Below are positions 36,586 to 45,347 of a stretch of DNA of 64,000 nucleotides, in pieces; positions within the stretch are counted from its first letter, which is position 1, and each line of letters opens with the position of its first letter. Source of the stretch: Candidatus Babelota bacterium. GTDB taxonomy: Bacteria > Babelota > Babeliae > Babelales > Vermiphilaceae. Made by a program: the position numbers and the translations under genes. A model generated the notes under the pieces. That model was not told the DNA's origin. It did no database searches and worked only from the letters and a program-made list of their open reading frames with translations. Where the stretch lies: positions 95,663 through 159,662 of the forward strand of contig JAPLIS010000002.1 of assembly GCA_026388985.1 (NCBI GenBank), read 5' to 3'.

Positions 36586-37044
36586 AAAAATATACTCCCA
36601 AAATTTTTTCATGAATAAAAATAGGCCTACAATTTATTTTTGCACCAGAGTTAATAGAGCAAGCAAGCAAATACTTTTCATGTATCTTAACTTGAATTTT
36701 ATGCAATTTTTGGCATGCGTATTTAAAATCAAAAAAGCGACTGCTTTTTAACGAGAATAATAGTTTCTAGATGAATAGAGAATAAAAATAGCGCACGTAT
36801 GTTTACGTACACTATTTTATTAAAAGTTGATTAAAATGTGATTAAAGTTGTTGCAAAAAAGCTCTGCAGTTGATAGTATTGTAAGTATAATTCTTCTAAA
36901 AAAAACCAAAAAAAGTACCGCATTTTTTAACAAAACAATGACAATTGTTTTTACATAATATTCATTATCAGACTAGTTGGTTGTTACGCGCGGGCGATAA
37001 CGCTACTCTGTAAAGGTTTTTATGGGCGCGCAGCACTTGACTGC
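36586..37044. other. Intergenic region with hairpin
   Basis: A 459-bp AT-rich spacer without a convincing ORF. An inverted repeat at 36785-36818 ('aaaatag' ... 'ctatttt' with inner 'acgta/tacgt') could terminate transcription. A 'tataat' hexamer occurs at 36886-36891 without a good -35 box. Nothing else is recognised. Confidence 0.5.
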
Positions 37045-37485
37045 TTAACACACATAATCAATTATTAAAACGGGAATTCTGGTTTCTAGTTGATGCTCAA
37101 TAAACATATTTTCAAAAATAGTTATGATATCTGCATGCGCGAATTGAGTATCTTTTTCAATCCAAATAAAGTCAAAGTGACATATATCATAAAAAAAATC
37201 TTTCTCACCAAGTAGCTCTTTTTTAATACCAACATCATCATTTTCTTCAAAAGAAGAATGCAACGCAGTAACATAAGGCTCAAGTGGCATTGTATTAAAT
37301 GTTAGACATCCGCTATTTTTATAGGGTAAAAATAGTCGTAAAAAAGTATATAAAAAAAAACGACCCGTTTGCACATCTGGCATTTGAATATAATGAATAC
37401 CGTTAGTAAGCAAAAGATTATGTAAAGAAAGAATAGCTGCTTCTGATAATGGCGCTTTATTAATTATGTGTACCGAGGCCTTCAT
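37045..37485 (-). CDS. Hypothetical protein downstream of ruvC
   Basis: From the ATG at 37485, which has an ideal 'aggag' 8 bp upstream (the longer reading to 37539 is less likely), this gives 146 residues. No signal peptide or membrane helix is seen. It has mixed alpha/beta character with a hydrophobic 'RFFLYTFLRLFLPY' and an acidic centre ('SSFEENDDVG'). It ends 'IPVLIIDYVC'. It lies 93 bp after ruvC on the same strand. Unrecognised. Confidence 0.6.
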   Translation of the reverse strand: MKASVHIINKAPLSEAAILSLHNLLLTNGIHYIQMPDVQTGRFFLYTFLRLFLPYKNSGCLTFNTMPLEPYVTALHSSFEENDDVGIKKELLGEKDFFYDICHFDFIWIEKDTQFAHADIITIFENMFIEHQLETRIPVLIIDYVC

Positions 37486-37578
37486 AGCTAATCTCCTGCA
37501 CATATGACCATTTTTATTACTCTCATACAAATAATACAATGGTTATTGCAAAAAAAACAAGTATTGGCCTAAGTGCCT

Positions 37579-38070
37579 TTATTTAGATAAAAAAAGATTT
37601 CGCTTATGATGCCACAAACCACACATGGCAATAGCCAGTGCATCAGTAACATCGTTTTTTTTGGGTTGTATAAGAGTAGGAAAAAAAGAGAGAACAGCAC
37701 GGGAAACCTGCTCTTTGCTCGCACCCCCGAAGCCGGTCACCATTTGCTTAATTTCTCGTGGCGCAAAGTCATGCATTGAAATGTTTTTTTGATTTCCTAA
37801 AAGATACATAATGCCCCGCAAATACCCAAGTTTTAAAAAGCTTTGCGCATTCTTTCCTAAAAATGGGGTCTCTAGAGCAATATCAGTTACCTTAAAAAGG
37901 GTAATTTTTTCTAAAAAGAAATCATGAAACATTCCAATGCGTATTGGTATGCTTTTTGTTGGCGGCAAAGTAAGGCAGCCATAATCTAAGAGACTGGTAT
38001 TCCGTTCATTTTTCTGCAGAATTGCAAAACCACTAACCCCTAATCCCGGATCGATACCAAGTATGACCAT
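37579..38070 (-). CDS. ruvC: Holliday junction resolvase RuvC
   Basis: A 163-residue endonuclease that cleaves Holliday junctions with RuvAB. Catalytic acids fit the family: Asp7 ('ILGIDPGLGVSGFA'), Glu67 ('IALETPFLGKN'), Asp140 and Asp143 ('KKNDVTDALAIA'). The 'GRGAPREIKQMVTGFGGASKEQV'-like segment is also present ('FAPREIKQMVTGFGGASKEQV' in two parts). ruvA and ruvB are not in the window. Confidence 0.93.
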   Translation of the reverse strand: MVILGIDPGLGVSGFAILQKNERNTSLLDYGCLTLPPTKSIPIRIGMFHDFFLEKITLFKVTDIALETPFLGKNAQSFLKLGYLRGIMYLLGNQKNISMHDFAPREIKQMVTGFGGASKEQVSRAVLSFFPTLIQPKKNDVTDALAIAMCGLWHHKRNLFLSK

Positions 38071-38108
38071 TGTGACCCTATAAATATGATCCTATAAAAT
38101 GGCACTTT

Positions 38109-38261
38109 TTATTCTGACTGAGTAGAGCATTCGCGCTGAAATTGAGGAAGTTCGCCCTCTTTTAATGCATTTAAACCGGTATAAACAAGACCACCTACGA
38201 CAAAGAAAGTAATTACACTCATTATAACATCACTATGATACGCTCTACTTTGTATCTTCAT
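38109..38261 (-). CDS. Small single-membrane-helix protein (50 residues)
   Basis: An ORF with ATG at 38261, an 'aaaaggga' ribosome-binding site 5 bp upstream, and a stop at 38109. The peptide has a basic N-terminus 'MKIQSRAYHSD', one hydrophobic helix (VIMSVITFFVVGGLVYTGLNAL) and an acidic/polar tail ending 'STQSE'. It lies between dnaB and ruvC on their strand. Positive-inside topology and size suggest a small inner-membrane protein; function unknown. Coding status rests on ribosome-binding site and composition only. Confidence 0.6.
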   Translation of the reverse strand: MKIQSRAYHSDVIMSVITFFVVGGLVYTGLNALKEGELPQFQRECSTQSE

Positions 38262-38351
38262 GAAATCCCTTTTATTAAATGTTTACTGCCACCGTATAAC
38301 TACCACTACATTACTATTAGTATGCCCTATAAAACATATTTCGACTATTTT

Positions 38352-39731
38352 TTAATCATATTCAGGAGCATCTTGAAACTTTGTTAATTCACGAGCAAAA
38401 GTAAGATGAACCGTTCCCGTTGGACCATTGCGTTGCTTACCTATAATAAGCTCTGTTAAGGATGGATTTTCAGCATCAGGATTATAAACAATATCTCTAT
38501 ATAGAAACATTATTAAATCAGCATCTTGCTCTATAGCTCCTGATTCTCGTAAATCAGAAAGAATGGGCCTTTTATCCATGCGACTATCTACGTTACGAGA
38601 TAGCTGAGAAAGAGCCACAATAGGTACACCCAATTCCTTAGCTAAACCTTTTAACGATCGTGAAATTTCTGAAACTTCTTGGTGGCGATTTTCATGCCGC
38701 TTGGGCGAATGAAGCAGTTGCAAATAGTCAATTACAATAAATTGTAACCCATGGTCTGCTTTAAGTTTACGCGCCTTAGTGCGCAACTCCATAATATCAA
38801 GCATTGCCGTATCATCAATAAAAATTTTCATTTCCGCTAGCCGTCCAGCAACTGATGTCAGTTCAAGCCACTCTTGCGATGAAATAGTACCATTTCTAAT
38901 ACTATGCAATGATATACCCGATTCAGAAGACAAAAGACGCAACGTTAATTGCTCAGCAGACATCTCTAATGAAAAAACACCCACTGAGTAACCACTTACC
39001 GCCGCCTGAGTTGCCAAACACAACGCAAGCGCTGTTTTACCCATTGAAGGGCGAGCAGCCAAAACAACAAAGTCGCCATTTTGAAATCCAGAAGTCATTG
39101 AGTCAAGTTTTTTATAGCCAGTCGGTATACCCGTAACCCCTTTGCTATGACTTTTGATATCTGACAAATGTTGAAACGTTTTTTTTAACCAAATATCAAG
39201 CTGTACAAAGCTGTTCCGCGTACGTTTATTAGAAATGTCAAAAATTGTTTTTTCTGCTTCATCAAGAACAACATCTATACCTTTATCATCTTGATTATAA
39301 CAGTTACTCACAATACTTGTTGCTGAATCAATAAGATCACGCAATACAGACTTTTCTTTAATTATCTGTGCATGCTGCTTAATAAGGCCAAGCGCAGGTA
39401 TATCTTCTTGAAGCGATAGTAAATATACTATGCCGCCAACCATATCCAAGCTGCCTTGAATGGTCAAAGCATCTTGCAAGGTAACAAGATCTACCCGTTT
39501 GCTTTGCTGTACCAAGTCAAGCATAGATTGATAAATAATTTTATGTGTATTGCTGTAAAAATCATCAGCACGTAAAATGGTTGTTGCAACGTGAATGAGC
39601 TCATCGTTAAGTAACAACGCTCCTAATACTGACCGCTCAGCTTCAATGCTCGCCGGTAAATTTCTACCTAATTCACGATTCTCGTGTACCTTTTTGTGCG
39701 TAGAGAATTGTGGTCGTTGAATGTTTCTCAT
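38352..39731 (-). CDS. dnaB: Replicative DNA helicase DnaB
   Basis: A 459-residue hexameric helicase that unwinds DNA at the fork. The N-terminal domain begins 'NLPASIEAERSVLGALLL', the RecA-like domain has Walker A 'ARPSMGKT' at 226-233, Walker B in 'LQFIVIDYLQLL', and the 'LSQLSRNVDSRMDKRPILSDLRESGAIEQDADLIMFLYR' helicase motif. No intein is present. It follows rplI by 33 bp, the common rplI-dnaB arrangement. Confidence 0.97.
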   Translation of the reverse strand: MRNIQRPQFSTHKKVHENRELGRNLPASIEAERSVLGALLLNDELIHVATTILRADDFYSNTHKIIYQSMLDLVQQSKRVDLVTLQDALTIQGSLDMVGGIVYLLSLQEDIPALGLIKQHAQIIKEKSVLRDLIDSATSIVSNCYNQDDKGIDVVLDEAEKTIFDISNKRTRNSFVQLDIWLKKTFQHLSDIKSHSKGVTGIPTGYKKLDSMTSGFQNGDFVVLAARPSMGKTALALCLATQAAVSGYSVGVFSLEMSAEQLTLRLLSSESGISLHSIRNGTISSQEWLELTSVAGRLAEMKIFIDDTAMLDIMELRTKARKLKADHGLQFIVIDYLQLLHSPKRHENRHQEVSEISRSLKGLAKELGVPIVALSQLSRNVDSRMDKRPILSDLRESGAIEQDADLIMFLYRDIVYNPDAENPSLTELIIGKQRNGPTGTVHLTFARELTKFQDAPEYD

Positions 39732-39764
39732 GCTATAAATAACCCCCTACGCACAAAAAAAATA

Positions 39765-40208
39765 TTATTCTGATGTAATACTAAGACGAACAACTGGTTG
39801 TAATCTGGCAGAAAGTCTAATGACTATTTCATGGGTTCCTTTAATCTTGATTGACTTATCAAGTAAAACTTGGCCTTTTGCAACGTTAATTCCTTTTTGC
39901 GCAAGCAAATCAACGATATCGCTTTGAGTTACTGCCCCATACAATTTGCCGTCATCATGCATTTTGCATTTCAATGAAAGCTTTGTATCTTTAATCTTTT
40001 CAGCAAGCATAGATGTTTCTGCTGCAACAACCGCTTTGCGATTTTCTACCGTTTTTGCTTTTGATTTGTAAAACGCTTCATTTCCTGTTGTCACTTCAAC
40101 AGCAAAATCACGTGGCAGTAAATAGTTACGCGCAAAGCCATCATTTACATTCATAATTTCACCGGCAATACCGATTTTTTCAATATTTTTTTTTAAAAAA
40201 ACTTTCAT
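39765..40208 (-). CDS. rplI: 50S ribosomal protein L9
   Basis: A 147-residue L9 with the N-terminal signature 'MKVFLKKNIEKIGIAGEIMNVNDGFARNYLLPRDFA', a long connecting helix, and a C-terminal domain ('KLYGAVTQSDIVDLLAQKGINV'). ATG at 40208 follows 'aaaggatta'. Upstream genes in the same direction are pseudopilins (90-bp gap). Confidence 0.96.
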   Translation of the reverse strand: MKVFLKKNIEKIGIAGEIMNVNDGFARNYLLPRDFAVEVTTGNEAFYKSKAKTVENRKAVVAAETSMLAEKIKDTKLSLKCKMHDDGKLYGAVTQSDIVDLLAQKGINVAKGQVLLDKSIKIKGTHEIVIRLSARLQPVVRLSITSE

Positions 40209-40298
40209 ACATAATCCTTTTATATACAGCTTATAATAGATACTAAAAGTATACTCTAAAAAAGGTAATCTTAAAAATTATATGCATTATTTCTTTTC

Positions 40299-40757
40299 TT
40301 AATTTCTTTCTTTGTGCATATCAAGAGTCCAGTTGGTAACTGAAAAAGATGAGTCAGTATTTTTAGTCACCACGCATGAAAGTGCTTGCACAGGTGTATC
40401 ATGTTCAAGTAATGTTGCATTCACCACAAAAGCACTATTATTTAGAGCGCTACTTTTTTTTGTTATGTTTATTTTTCCCGCATAGGTAGTGCGTGTTTTT
40501 CCTAGTGGCCACACCGGCATAGAAAGAGCTACTGGAGGCTTTAAATCTAGTATATCATCATAGGTATTACATACATGGGCTATGCCATATTCAAGCAATG
40601 CATCGGCGGCATACAGTTGTACGCTGTATGCTTGTTTATGTAAAGCTACAGAAGAAAAAAGCACTGCATTGCGTAGCATAATACCAATAAGCGAACTCAG
40701 CAGAACAAGTGCTATCAAAATAGTTATAAACAAAGAACCTTCTTGTATATTTTTCAT
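40299..40757 (-). CDS. Pseudopilin-associated protein (PilX/GspK-like)
   Basis: A 152-residue protein with an N-terminal hydrophobic helix preceded by a short polar leader: 'MKNIQEG' then 'SLFITILIALVLLSSLIGIMLRN'. This looks like a type IV pilin or minor pseudopilin leader with cleavage after Gly, but the usual Glu at +5 is absent, as in GspK/PilX-like proteins. It overlaps the upstream gene by 4 bp (ATGA). The family assignment comes from the leader and the gene context. Confidence 0.6.
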   Translation of the reverse strand: MKNIQEGSLFITILIALVLLSSLIGIMLRNAVLFSSVALHKQAYSVQLYAADALLEYGIAHVCNTYDDILDLKPPVALSMPVWPLGKTRTTYAGKINITKKSSALNNSAFVVNATLLEHDTPVQALSCVVTKNTDSSFSVTNWTLDMHKERN

Positions 40758-41320
40758 GATATATTTCGATTTCGCAAAGCTATTATATGAGTATATATAT
40801 CTCCATTATCAAGTGTATAAGTACTCGTTACTGTTTTTATAGTGCCTTGTGTTTCATGTAGGCTGCAAGAAAAAGCTTTCATAGAAGGAATAGCAAGTCC
40901 TCCTTTTGACTTATGCCATGTATGGTTTGCCCTATTATAATTTCCTTCTATGCGCATAAGGGTTTCTTTGTCAAACCGCCAACCAGTATCGACCGACTCG
41001 TATTGATTAGGCCAAACAAGATAACGTGCATCTTTTTTTTTCCAAGAGGCACTTTCTGATGGAGCACTATACACATCATGGCATAGCCGTGTAGTGCCAC
41101 TAAAAAAAGTTGTCATCGTATTGCTATGCTTACTGTGCTTTATCATGGGTATATAAACATGTACAACCCAGAAAAAACAGAGTGAAAAAATAAAAAGCAA
41201 TAAAGCGATATACATAATCAATTCAAGTAAAGAGCTACCACGCAAAGAGCTATTATTTAAAGAACTACTAGTAACAAGAGTTATCTTATTTTTTAACTGC
41301 ACGAGCAACTCCTGCATATA
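40754..41320 (-). CDS. Pseudopilin (PilW/GspJ-like)
   Basis: A protein of 188 residues from the ATG at 41320 (196 if the ATG at 41344 is used). The type IV prepilin motif is 'RG|SSLLELIMYIALLLFIFSLCFFWV' with Glu at +5 after the cleaved Gly. The leader is rather long (about 25-35 residues). The C-terminal part is beta-rich with 'YLVWPNQYESVDTGWRFDKETLMRIEGN'. It overlaps both neighbours, so the three pilin-like genes form one translationally coupled unit. Confidence 0.6.
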   Translation of the reverse strand, partial: YMQELLVQLKNKITLVTSSSLNNSSLRGSSLLELIMYIALLLFIFSLCFFWVVHVYIPMIKHSKHSNTMTTFFSGTTRLCHDVYSAPSESASWKKKDARYLVWPNQYESVDTGWRFDKETLMRIEGNYNRANHTWHKSKGGLAIPSMKAFSCSLHETQGTIKTVTSTYTLDNGDIYTHIIALRNRNIS

Positions 41321-41780
41321 ATTCAGTCGATTCAGTACGCCCATAAGGGCTTTGCCATGTAGCTACTACTTTTACCATTTCAAACCCAATTATAGTGGTG
41401 GGTACTTTTTCGCAGGTAAGCTTTATACTGGTATCTTTAGATAGGGCTATAGACTCTTGTGTAAATTCTTGTGTAAATTGTGATGCACCAATACATGTAC
41501 CATGAGCCACCCATGATTCTATATGATTATGCGCTACAGATAAAGCGGTAAACCGCCGCAAAGCATCATGTTGCAAAAAAAGAATGGTGGTTAACGCATG
41601 AGCTATTACCAAGCTCACCACACTCAAAAGTGCTAATGCACAGATAAGTTCAATAAGTAAAAAACCGTGCCTAAGGGGAATATCTCTATATTTTACACGC
41701 ACATCACCCCCCCCTACCTTTTTTTTCTCATATAAAAAAACCATAATAGAATATAATTCTTGAAGCAGCTCTAGAGGCAA
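41286..41780 (-). CDS. Pseudopilin (PilV/GspI-like)
   Basis: A protein of up to 164 residues carrying the prepilin motif 'RHG|FLLIELICALALLSVVSLVIAHAL' (Glu at +5). The start is uncertain: ATG at 41780 gives a long leader, while a GTG about 32 codons later ('VRVKYRDIPLRHG') would give a typical 13-residue leader and lies after a G-rich stretch. It is first of the three pilin-like genes upstream of rplI-dnaB. No secretion ATPase, platform protein or prepilin peptidase is in the window. Confidence 0.6.
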   Translation of the reverse strand: MPLELLQELYSIMVFLYEKKKVGGGDVRVKYRDIPLRHGFLLIELICALALLSVVSLVIAHALTTILFLQHDALRRFTALSVAHNHIESWVAHGTCIGASQFTQEFTQESIALSKDTSIKLTCEKVPTTIIGFEMVKVVATWQSPYGRTESTELYAGVARAVKK

Positions 41781-41854
41781 TTGGCTTTAATTAAAACTCA
41801 TGTAAACTATATATGAGATTCTAGTAATTTTTAATTATTGCAAGCGAGGATATC

Positions 41855-43816
41855 ATGTTGCTATCTATGAGTAAAAAAATTATAAGTAAAAAAATAAAGT
41901 TAATCATATCTATTTTTGCTATTTTCTGCTGTATGTTACCCCAGCAAAAACTAAATGCTAAGCCTGAAAGCTTAGATTTAGAGCAAATGATGAAAAATGA
42001 CCCTGCCTATCAAAACATGTCTCAACAAGAAAAAGACGAGATAACAAAGTTATCTCAACAATTACAAGACCCAGAAACAATTGCCAAAATAGAGCGCATG
42101 GTACCCGACATGGAAAAAGCCATAGCGGATCTTGGCGGTGAAGAGGCGTTAAAGTCAATGTCAGAAGAAGATTTCACCAGCTTTATTACCGACTTTGCTA
42201 CTGAATGGGAAGAAAAAGACAAAATTAACCAGCAAGCAAAAAAAACGCCTGCGCCAAAAGCTGCCATTAAAGAAAAACCAAAAGCAGCTGATACCGTGAC
42301 GTTATCAGGTAAAGAATTGTTGCAAGCTAATATTAATACCATTATTATCCACATTGATTCATTATTTGCCAAAGTACCATCCATGCCTGAATTCCCTGGC
42401 AAAATAGAAACGTGGGCCAAACAAGGTATTATGACTGAATGGGGTAGTTCAGCTACATGGAATACCGTAAAAAAATATATTGAATTATTAGAAAGCAAAT
42501 TAAAAATTATTATAAGTGTTGATAAAATAACCGGTAAACAACGGTACCTTGATTATATATATGAAAATGAAGCATTAAGAAACCACATACAACTGTTAAA
42601 AGTAAAACTGGTAGAAAATGAATCATTAATTGATGTGTCTACCTTTGGACTTACAAAACAGTTCGGTGCAAAATCAAAAAAAGCAGCTCAAAAAACAGTA
42701 AGCTGCTTGGGTGAAGCGGTAGAAAAACTGAAAATGATTGAAGCCATAAATAGCGCTATTGAAAAACATGAGCCGCTCGCTAAAGAAATGCGTGAACAAG
42801 AAGCTACATTACGCAAACAGGCTGAACAAGAAGCTAAAAAGAAACCGGTTATAAGTAAAGCTTCACAAACAAGTGGCGCATCAGCTGGCAGCGCAACTAG
42901 TGGTTACCAACCATCCTCATACCAAGAACAATACTACCCTTCTTATCCTAGTCATTCTTCTTCTTCTTATTCTTCGCCCCGAAACTCACGCCGTTATAGT
43001 TCAGGGTCAGAAAATATGTCAAACAAATCAGGCAGTGGTAGTGGCAACAGTGGTAGAAAGGCTGCTGCCACATCGGGCGACACTAAAGAACAAAGCAACA
43101 AAGCTGATACAAAAAAGAATAATCCTATTGCATCAGAAGATTCAAAAAAAATGAATCAACTTATTAACACTTTTGAAGATGCAATAGATGCTATTGTTGA
43201 AATAAAAGATGAAAACAATCTGGTCAAAAAACTAGAAGAATCTAAAAAGATCGGTAAAATAGCGTCAAAAACAAAAGAGGCTGTAAGTCAAATAACTGAT
43301 GCCGTTATAGATGCCACAGAAGCTGTTTCAGATTTAAGAAATGTAAGCGTAGCAGATCATAAACCATATCAAAAAATGGTTCAAAAAAATAAAGAAAAAA
43401 TAGAACCTTTGTTTGGTAAAATACATGATATATATAAAGCTGATATAGAAAAATATGAAAATGAAAAAAATGCTGCCGTGCAAGATATGGAGAAAGCGTA
43501 TAAAACTATAGAAAAAGCTGAACAAATAGTAGCAAGTACCAGATCTTCAGCCGATGATAAAACCAAAGCGCAAGAAGATCTACGAGAAGCAAATGCTGAC
43601 AAGCTATTAGCTGACACTGCCTTTAAAAGTGCTGAGAAAGAGCTATTAAAAGCAGTACCTGCTGAAATAATCACTATGCTTGAAAAGTATGACAAACTAA
43701 ATCGCAAAATCAAACAGTTTGCAAAGCCAAAAAAGAAAATAACCTCTTGGGAGCCAATCGCAAGCGCACCAGCATCAAAAGATGCGTCCATTAAACAGAT
43801 AGCTAAAGCTGCTTAA
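41855..43816 (+). CDS. Large exported coiled-coil protein with Ser/Tyr-rich low-complexity segment
   Basis: A 653-residue protein with an N-terminal Lys-rich hydrophobic signal ('KLIISIFAIFCCMLPQQKLNA'), an acidic helical region (40-130) with 'MSEEDFTSFITDFATEWEE', and helical central and C-terminal parts (170-320 and 425-640) with coiled-coil periodicity. A Ser/Tyr/Gly-rich, probably disordered stretch lies at about 335-420 ('SYQEQYYPSYPSHSSSSYSS'). 'gcgagga' precedes the ATG. It starts divergently from the pilin operon. No family recognised; a secreted or surface scaffold is possible. Confidence 0.65.
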   Translation: MLLSMSKKIISKKIKLIISIFAIFCCMLPQQKLNAKPESLDLEQMMKNDPAYQNMSQQEKDEITKLSQQLQDPETIAKIERMVPDMEKAIADLGGEEALKSMSEEDFTSFITDFATEWEEKDKINQQAKKTPAPKAAIKEKPKAADTVTLSGKELLQANINTIIIHIDSLFAKVPSMPEFPGKIETWAKQGIMTEWGSSATWNTVKKYIELLESKLKIIISVDKITGKQRYLDYIYENEALRNHIQLLKVKLVENESLIDVSTFGLTKQFGAKSKKAAQKTVSCLGEAVEKLKMIEAINSAIEKHEPLAKEMREQEATLRKQAEQEAKKKPVISKASQTSGASAGSATSGYQPSSYQEQYYPSYPSHSSSSYSSPRNSRRYSSGSENMSNKSGSGSGNSGRKAAATSGDTKEQSNKADTKKNNPIASEDSKKMNQLINTFEDAIDAIVEIKDENNLVKKLEESKKIGKIASKTKEAVSQITDAVIDATEAVSDLRNVSVADHKPYQKMVQKNKEKIEPLFGKIHDIYKADIEKYENEKNAAVQDMEKAYKTIEKAEQIVASTRSSADDKTKAQEDLREANADKLLADTAFKSAEKELLKAVPAEIITMLEKYDKLNRKIKQFAKPKKKITSWEPIASAPASKDASIKQIAKAA

Positions 43817-43904
43817 CATAGTAGTGATTAGAATAGTAGTGATTAGAATAGTAGGTATGTGTAGGTTTTATAGGCACTCTATCTTCTAAATAGAATAGAA
43901 TACT

Positions 43905-43960
43905 AAAAAGTAAACGGGGTGAACTGTACATGTGTTACAGTTCACCCCGTTTACTTTTTA
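43905..43960. terminator. Long bidirectional terminator
   Basis: The 24-bp arms around 'taaacggggtgaactgta' and its complement have a 7-nt loop, with A-run on the left and T-run on the right. It ends the 41855 gene. Just before it, 43818-43850 carries direct copies of 'gtagtgattagaata'. Confidence 0.9.
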
Positions 43961-44070
43961 TAGCTAAAATAGAGCCTATTATTCCCTTTTATTGATTTCT
44001 ATTTGAAATATTTGATATGATTATAAGTGAGAGCGTATATTTATTTTAAGCAAAAGAAAGGAATTCAGAT

Positions 44071-44481
44071 ATGAAAACGACACTAGTATTAACCTTAATT
44101 GCAGGCTTAGGATGCATTGGTTGCACACATATGGCTACTGCCCAAGAGGCAACGGCTTCTATTTCTGCTACAGAAGAGAAAACACCGCCATGTAATAGCT
44201 GCACCCCCGGCTCACAAACGTGTTCAAAGTGTAAAACACGATTTAATGAGGCTGTTGTCATGTGTACAAGCTGCCTGGCTACAGAAAAACAACCTAATTA
44301 TGGGAAATGCCAAACAAAATGCAAGTCCGGCATAGAACAAGCTGTTAGCACATGCAACACATGCACACAAGCGGCTGTGCTCTGTAAAACCTGCGCAAAA
44401 AGCAAAGAAGATACACAAGTAAAAGCGGCAAGTAATGTACCGGCATGTAATCTGTGCGAAGCATTGGCTGAGCCTTCATAA
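44071..44481 (+). CDS. Secreted Cys-rich protein with CxxC motifs
   Basis: A 136-residue protein. Signal peptide 'KTTLVLTLIAGLGCIGC' might end in a lipobox-like Cys, but the preceding residues are not canonical. The mature protein has about seven CxxC pairs ('CNSCTPGSQTCSKC', 'CTSC', 'CNTC', 'CKTC', 'CNLC') that would suit zinc or other metal binding, or redox chemistry. The ATG follows 'aaaggaattc'. It heads a + strand cluster of small secreted proteins (44071-45830). Unrecognised family. Confidence 0.72.
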   Translation: MKTTLVLTLIAGLGCIGCTHMATAQEATASISATEEKTPPCNSCTPGSQTCSKCKTRFNEAVVMCTSCLATEKQPNYGKCQTKCKSGIEQAVSTCNTCTQAAVLCKTCAKSKEDTQVKAASNVPACNLCEALAEPS

Positions 44482-44510
44482 AAATAAAAAAGAAATATAG
44501 GGAGACAAGC

Positions 44511-44846
44511 ATGAAAATAGATATAAAAAAAAACCTAGTACTAACTATAATTACGTTATTCAGTTTTGGGTGCACCATAGAACCCCTTACTGCTGGATAT
44601 TGTGATTTAAGGCCACAAGCTACATGTAATACATGTAATACATGCAATACATGTAATACATGTGGCAACTGCTCGCCATGTAGTCCCTGTGAACAAAAGC
44701 AAGCGTTAAAAGATGCTCAAAGAAAAGAGGCTCTCAGCGCACAAGCTGCTTTTGTTGATGATGAAGGTTTCGGCGACGATAGCTTTAGAAATGATGGGTT
44801 TGGCACTGATTTTCATACATGCGATTCATGCAACTCATTAATTTAA
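44511..44846 (+). CDS. Secreted Cys-rich protein with tandem CNT repeats
   Basis: A 111-residue protein with an N-terminal signal ('KKNLVLTIITLFSFGCTIEPLTAG'), a Cys-rich block formed by a 9-bp tandem repeat encoding 'TCN/CNT' (44622-44666), then 'CGNCSPCSPC', an Ala/Lys/Gln helix and a Gly/Asp/Phe-rich C-terminus with 'CDSC'. 'agggagac' precedes the ATG. It is 29 bp after the preceding Cys-rich gene. The tandem array makes the Cys number prone to slippage. Unrecognised. Confidence 0.7.
   Translation: MKIDIKKNLVLTIITLFSFGCTIEPLTAGYCDLRPQATCNTCNTCNTCNTCGNCSPCSPCEQKQALKDAQRKEALSAQAAFVDDEGFGDDSFRNDGFGTDFHTCDSCNSLI
44622..44666 (+). repeat. 9-bp tandem repeat (about 5 units)
   Basis: Units 'acatgtaat' (one reads 'acatgcaat', the last 'acatgtggc') encode repeated Thr-Cys-Asn. 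The unit length keeps frame, so copy-number change alters only Cys number. Confidence 0.85.
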
Positions 44847-44893
44847 TTAATATAAGATTTATCTAAGAACGGGACATAAAAAAAGGGAAGGTT

Positions 44894-44968
44894 ATGAAAA
44901 AACTAATACTACCGGTAACAAGAGAATCGAGTTTAGGAACTCCTATAAAAAGACCCCCTCGATTTTAA
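44894..44968 (+). CDS. Possible 24-residue ORF
   Basis: An ATG with a very good 'gggaagg' ribosome-binding site opens a 24-codon frame starting 'MKKLILPVTRESSLG' and ending in 'PPRF'. Neighbouring secreted-protein genes also start 'MKK', so it may be a decayed member rather than a functional peptide. Confidence 0.3.
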   Translation: MKKLILPVTRESSLGTPIKRPPRF

Positions 44969-45026
44969 AAAAAAATTAAAAAGCATAAGAGAGTAGCTAG
45001 ATATACTATAAAAAAAGGGGGTAAAT

Positions 45027-45272
45027 GTGAAAAAAGTATTATTAATTATGAGTTTGGGATTAGGCATAGTTGGCATATCGCATGGTTCGCATAGTGTAAC
45101 AGAAACACTATCTGCTTCGTGTCAAAAAAAAAGAACGGTAACCTGCCACTGTGGTGAAATAAATGTAGTAAGACCGCAATTTTGCAATAGATGTGGAGCT
45201 CGCTTAGATACATCATTGACTCATAACGGCTTATCTCACTGTACAAAAGAGTGTCTAGTCGAAAAAAATTGA
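45027..45272 (+). CDS. Secreted zinc-ribbon-like small protein
   Basis: An 81-residue protein with GTG start ('gggggtaaatGTG') and signal peptide 'KKVLLIMSLGLGIVGISHG'. The mature part shows a zinc-ribbon-like pattern 'CHCGEINVVRPQFCNRCGARL' (CxC then CxxC), plus a later 'SHCTKEC'. Zinc ribbons of this type are usually cytosolic, so an exported one is unusual. No closer family is recognised. Confidence 0.65.
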   Translation: MKKVLLIMSLGLGIVGISHGSHSVTETLSASCQKKRTVTCHCGEINVVRPQFCNRCGARLDTSLTHNGLSHCTKECLVEKN

Positions 45273-45347
45273 GCTCTCAGAATAGAAAAAGAAAAAGAAT
45301 AAAAAAAGTAGAATATAAAGTAACTATTTTAAAACAAAGGGAAAATC

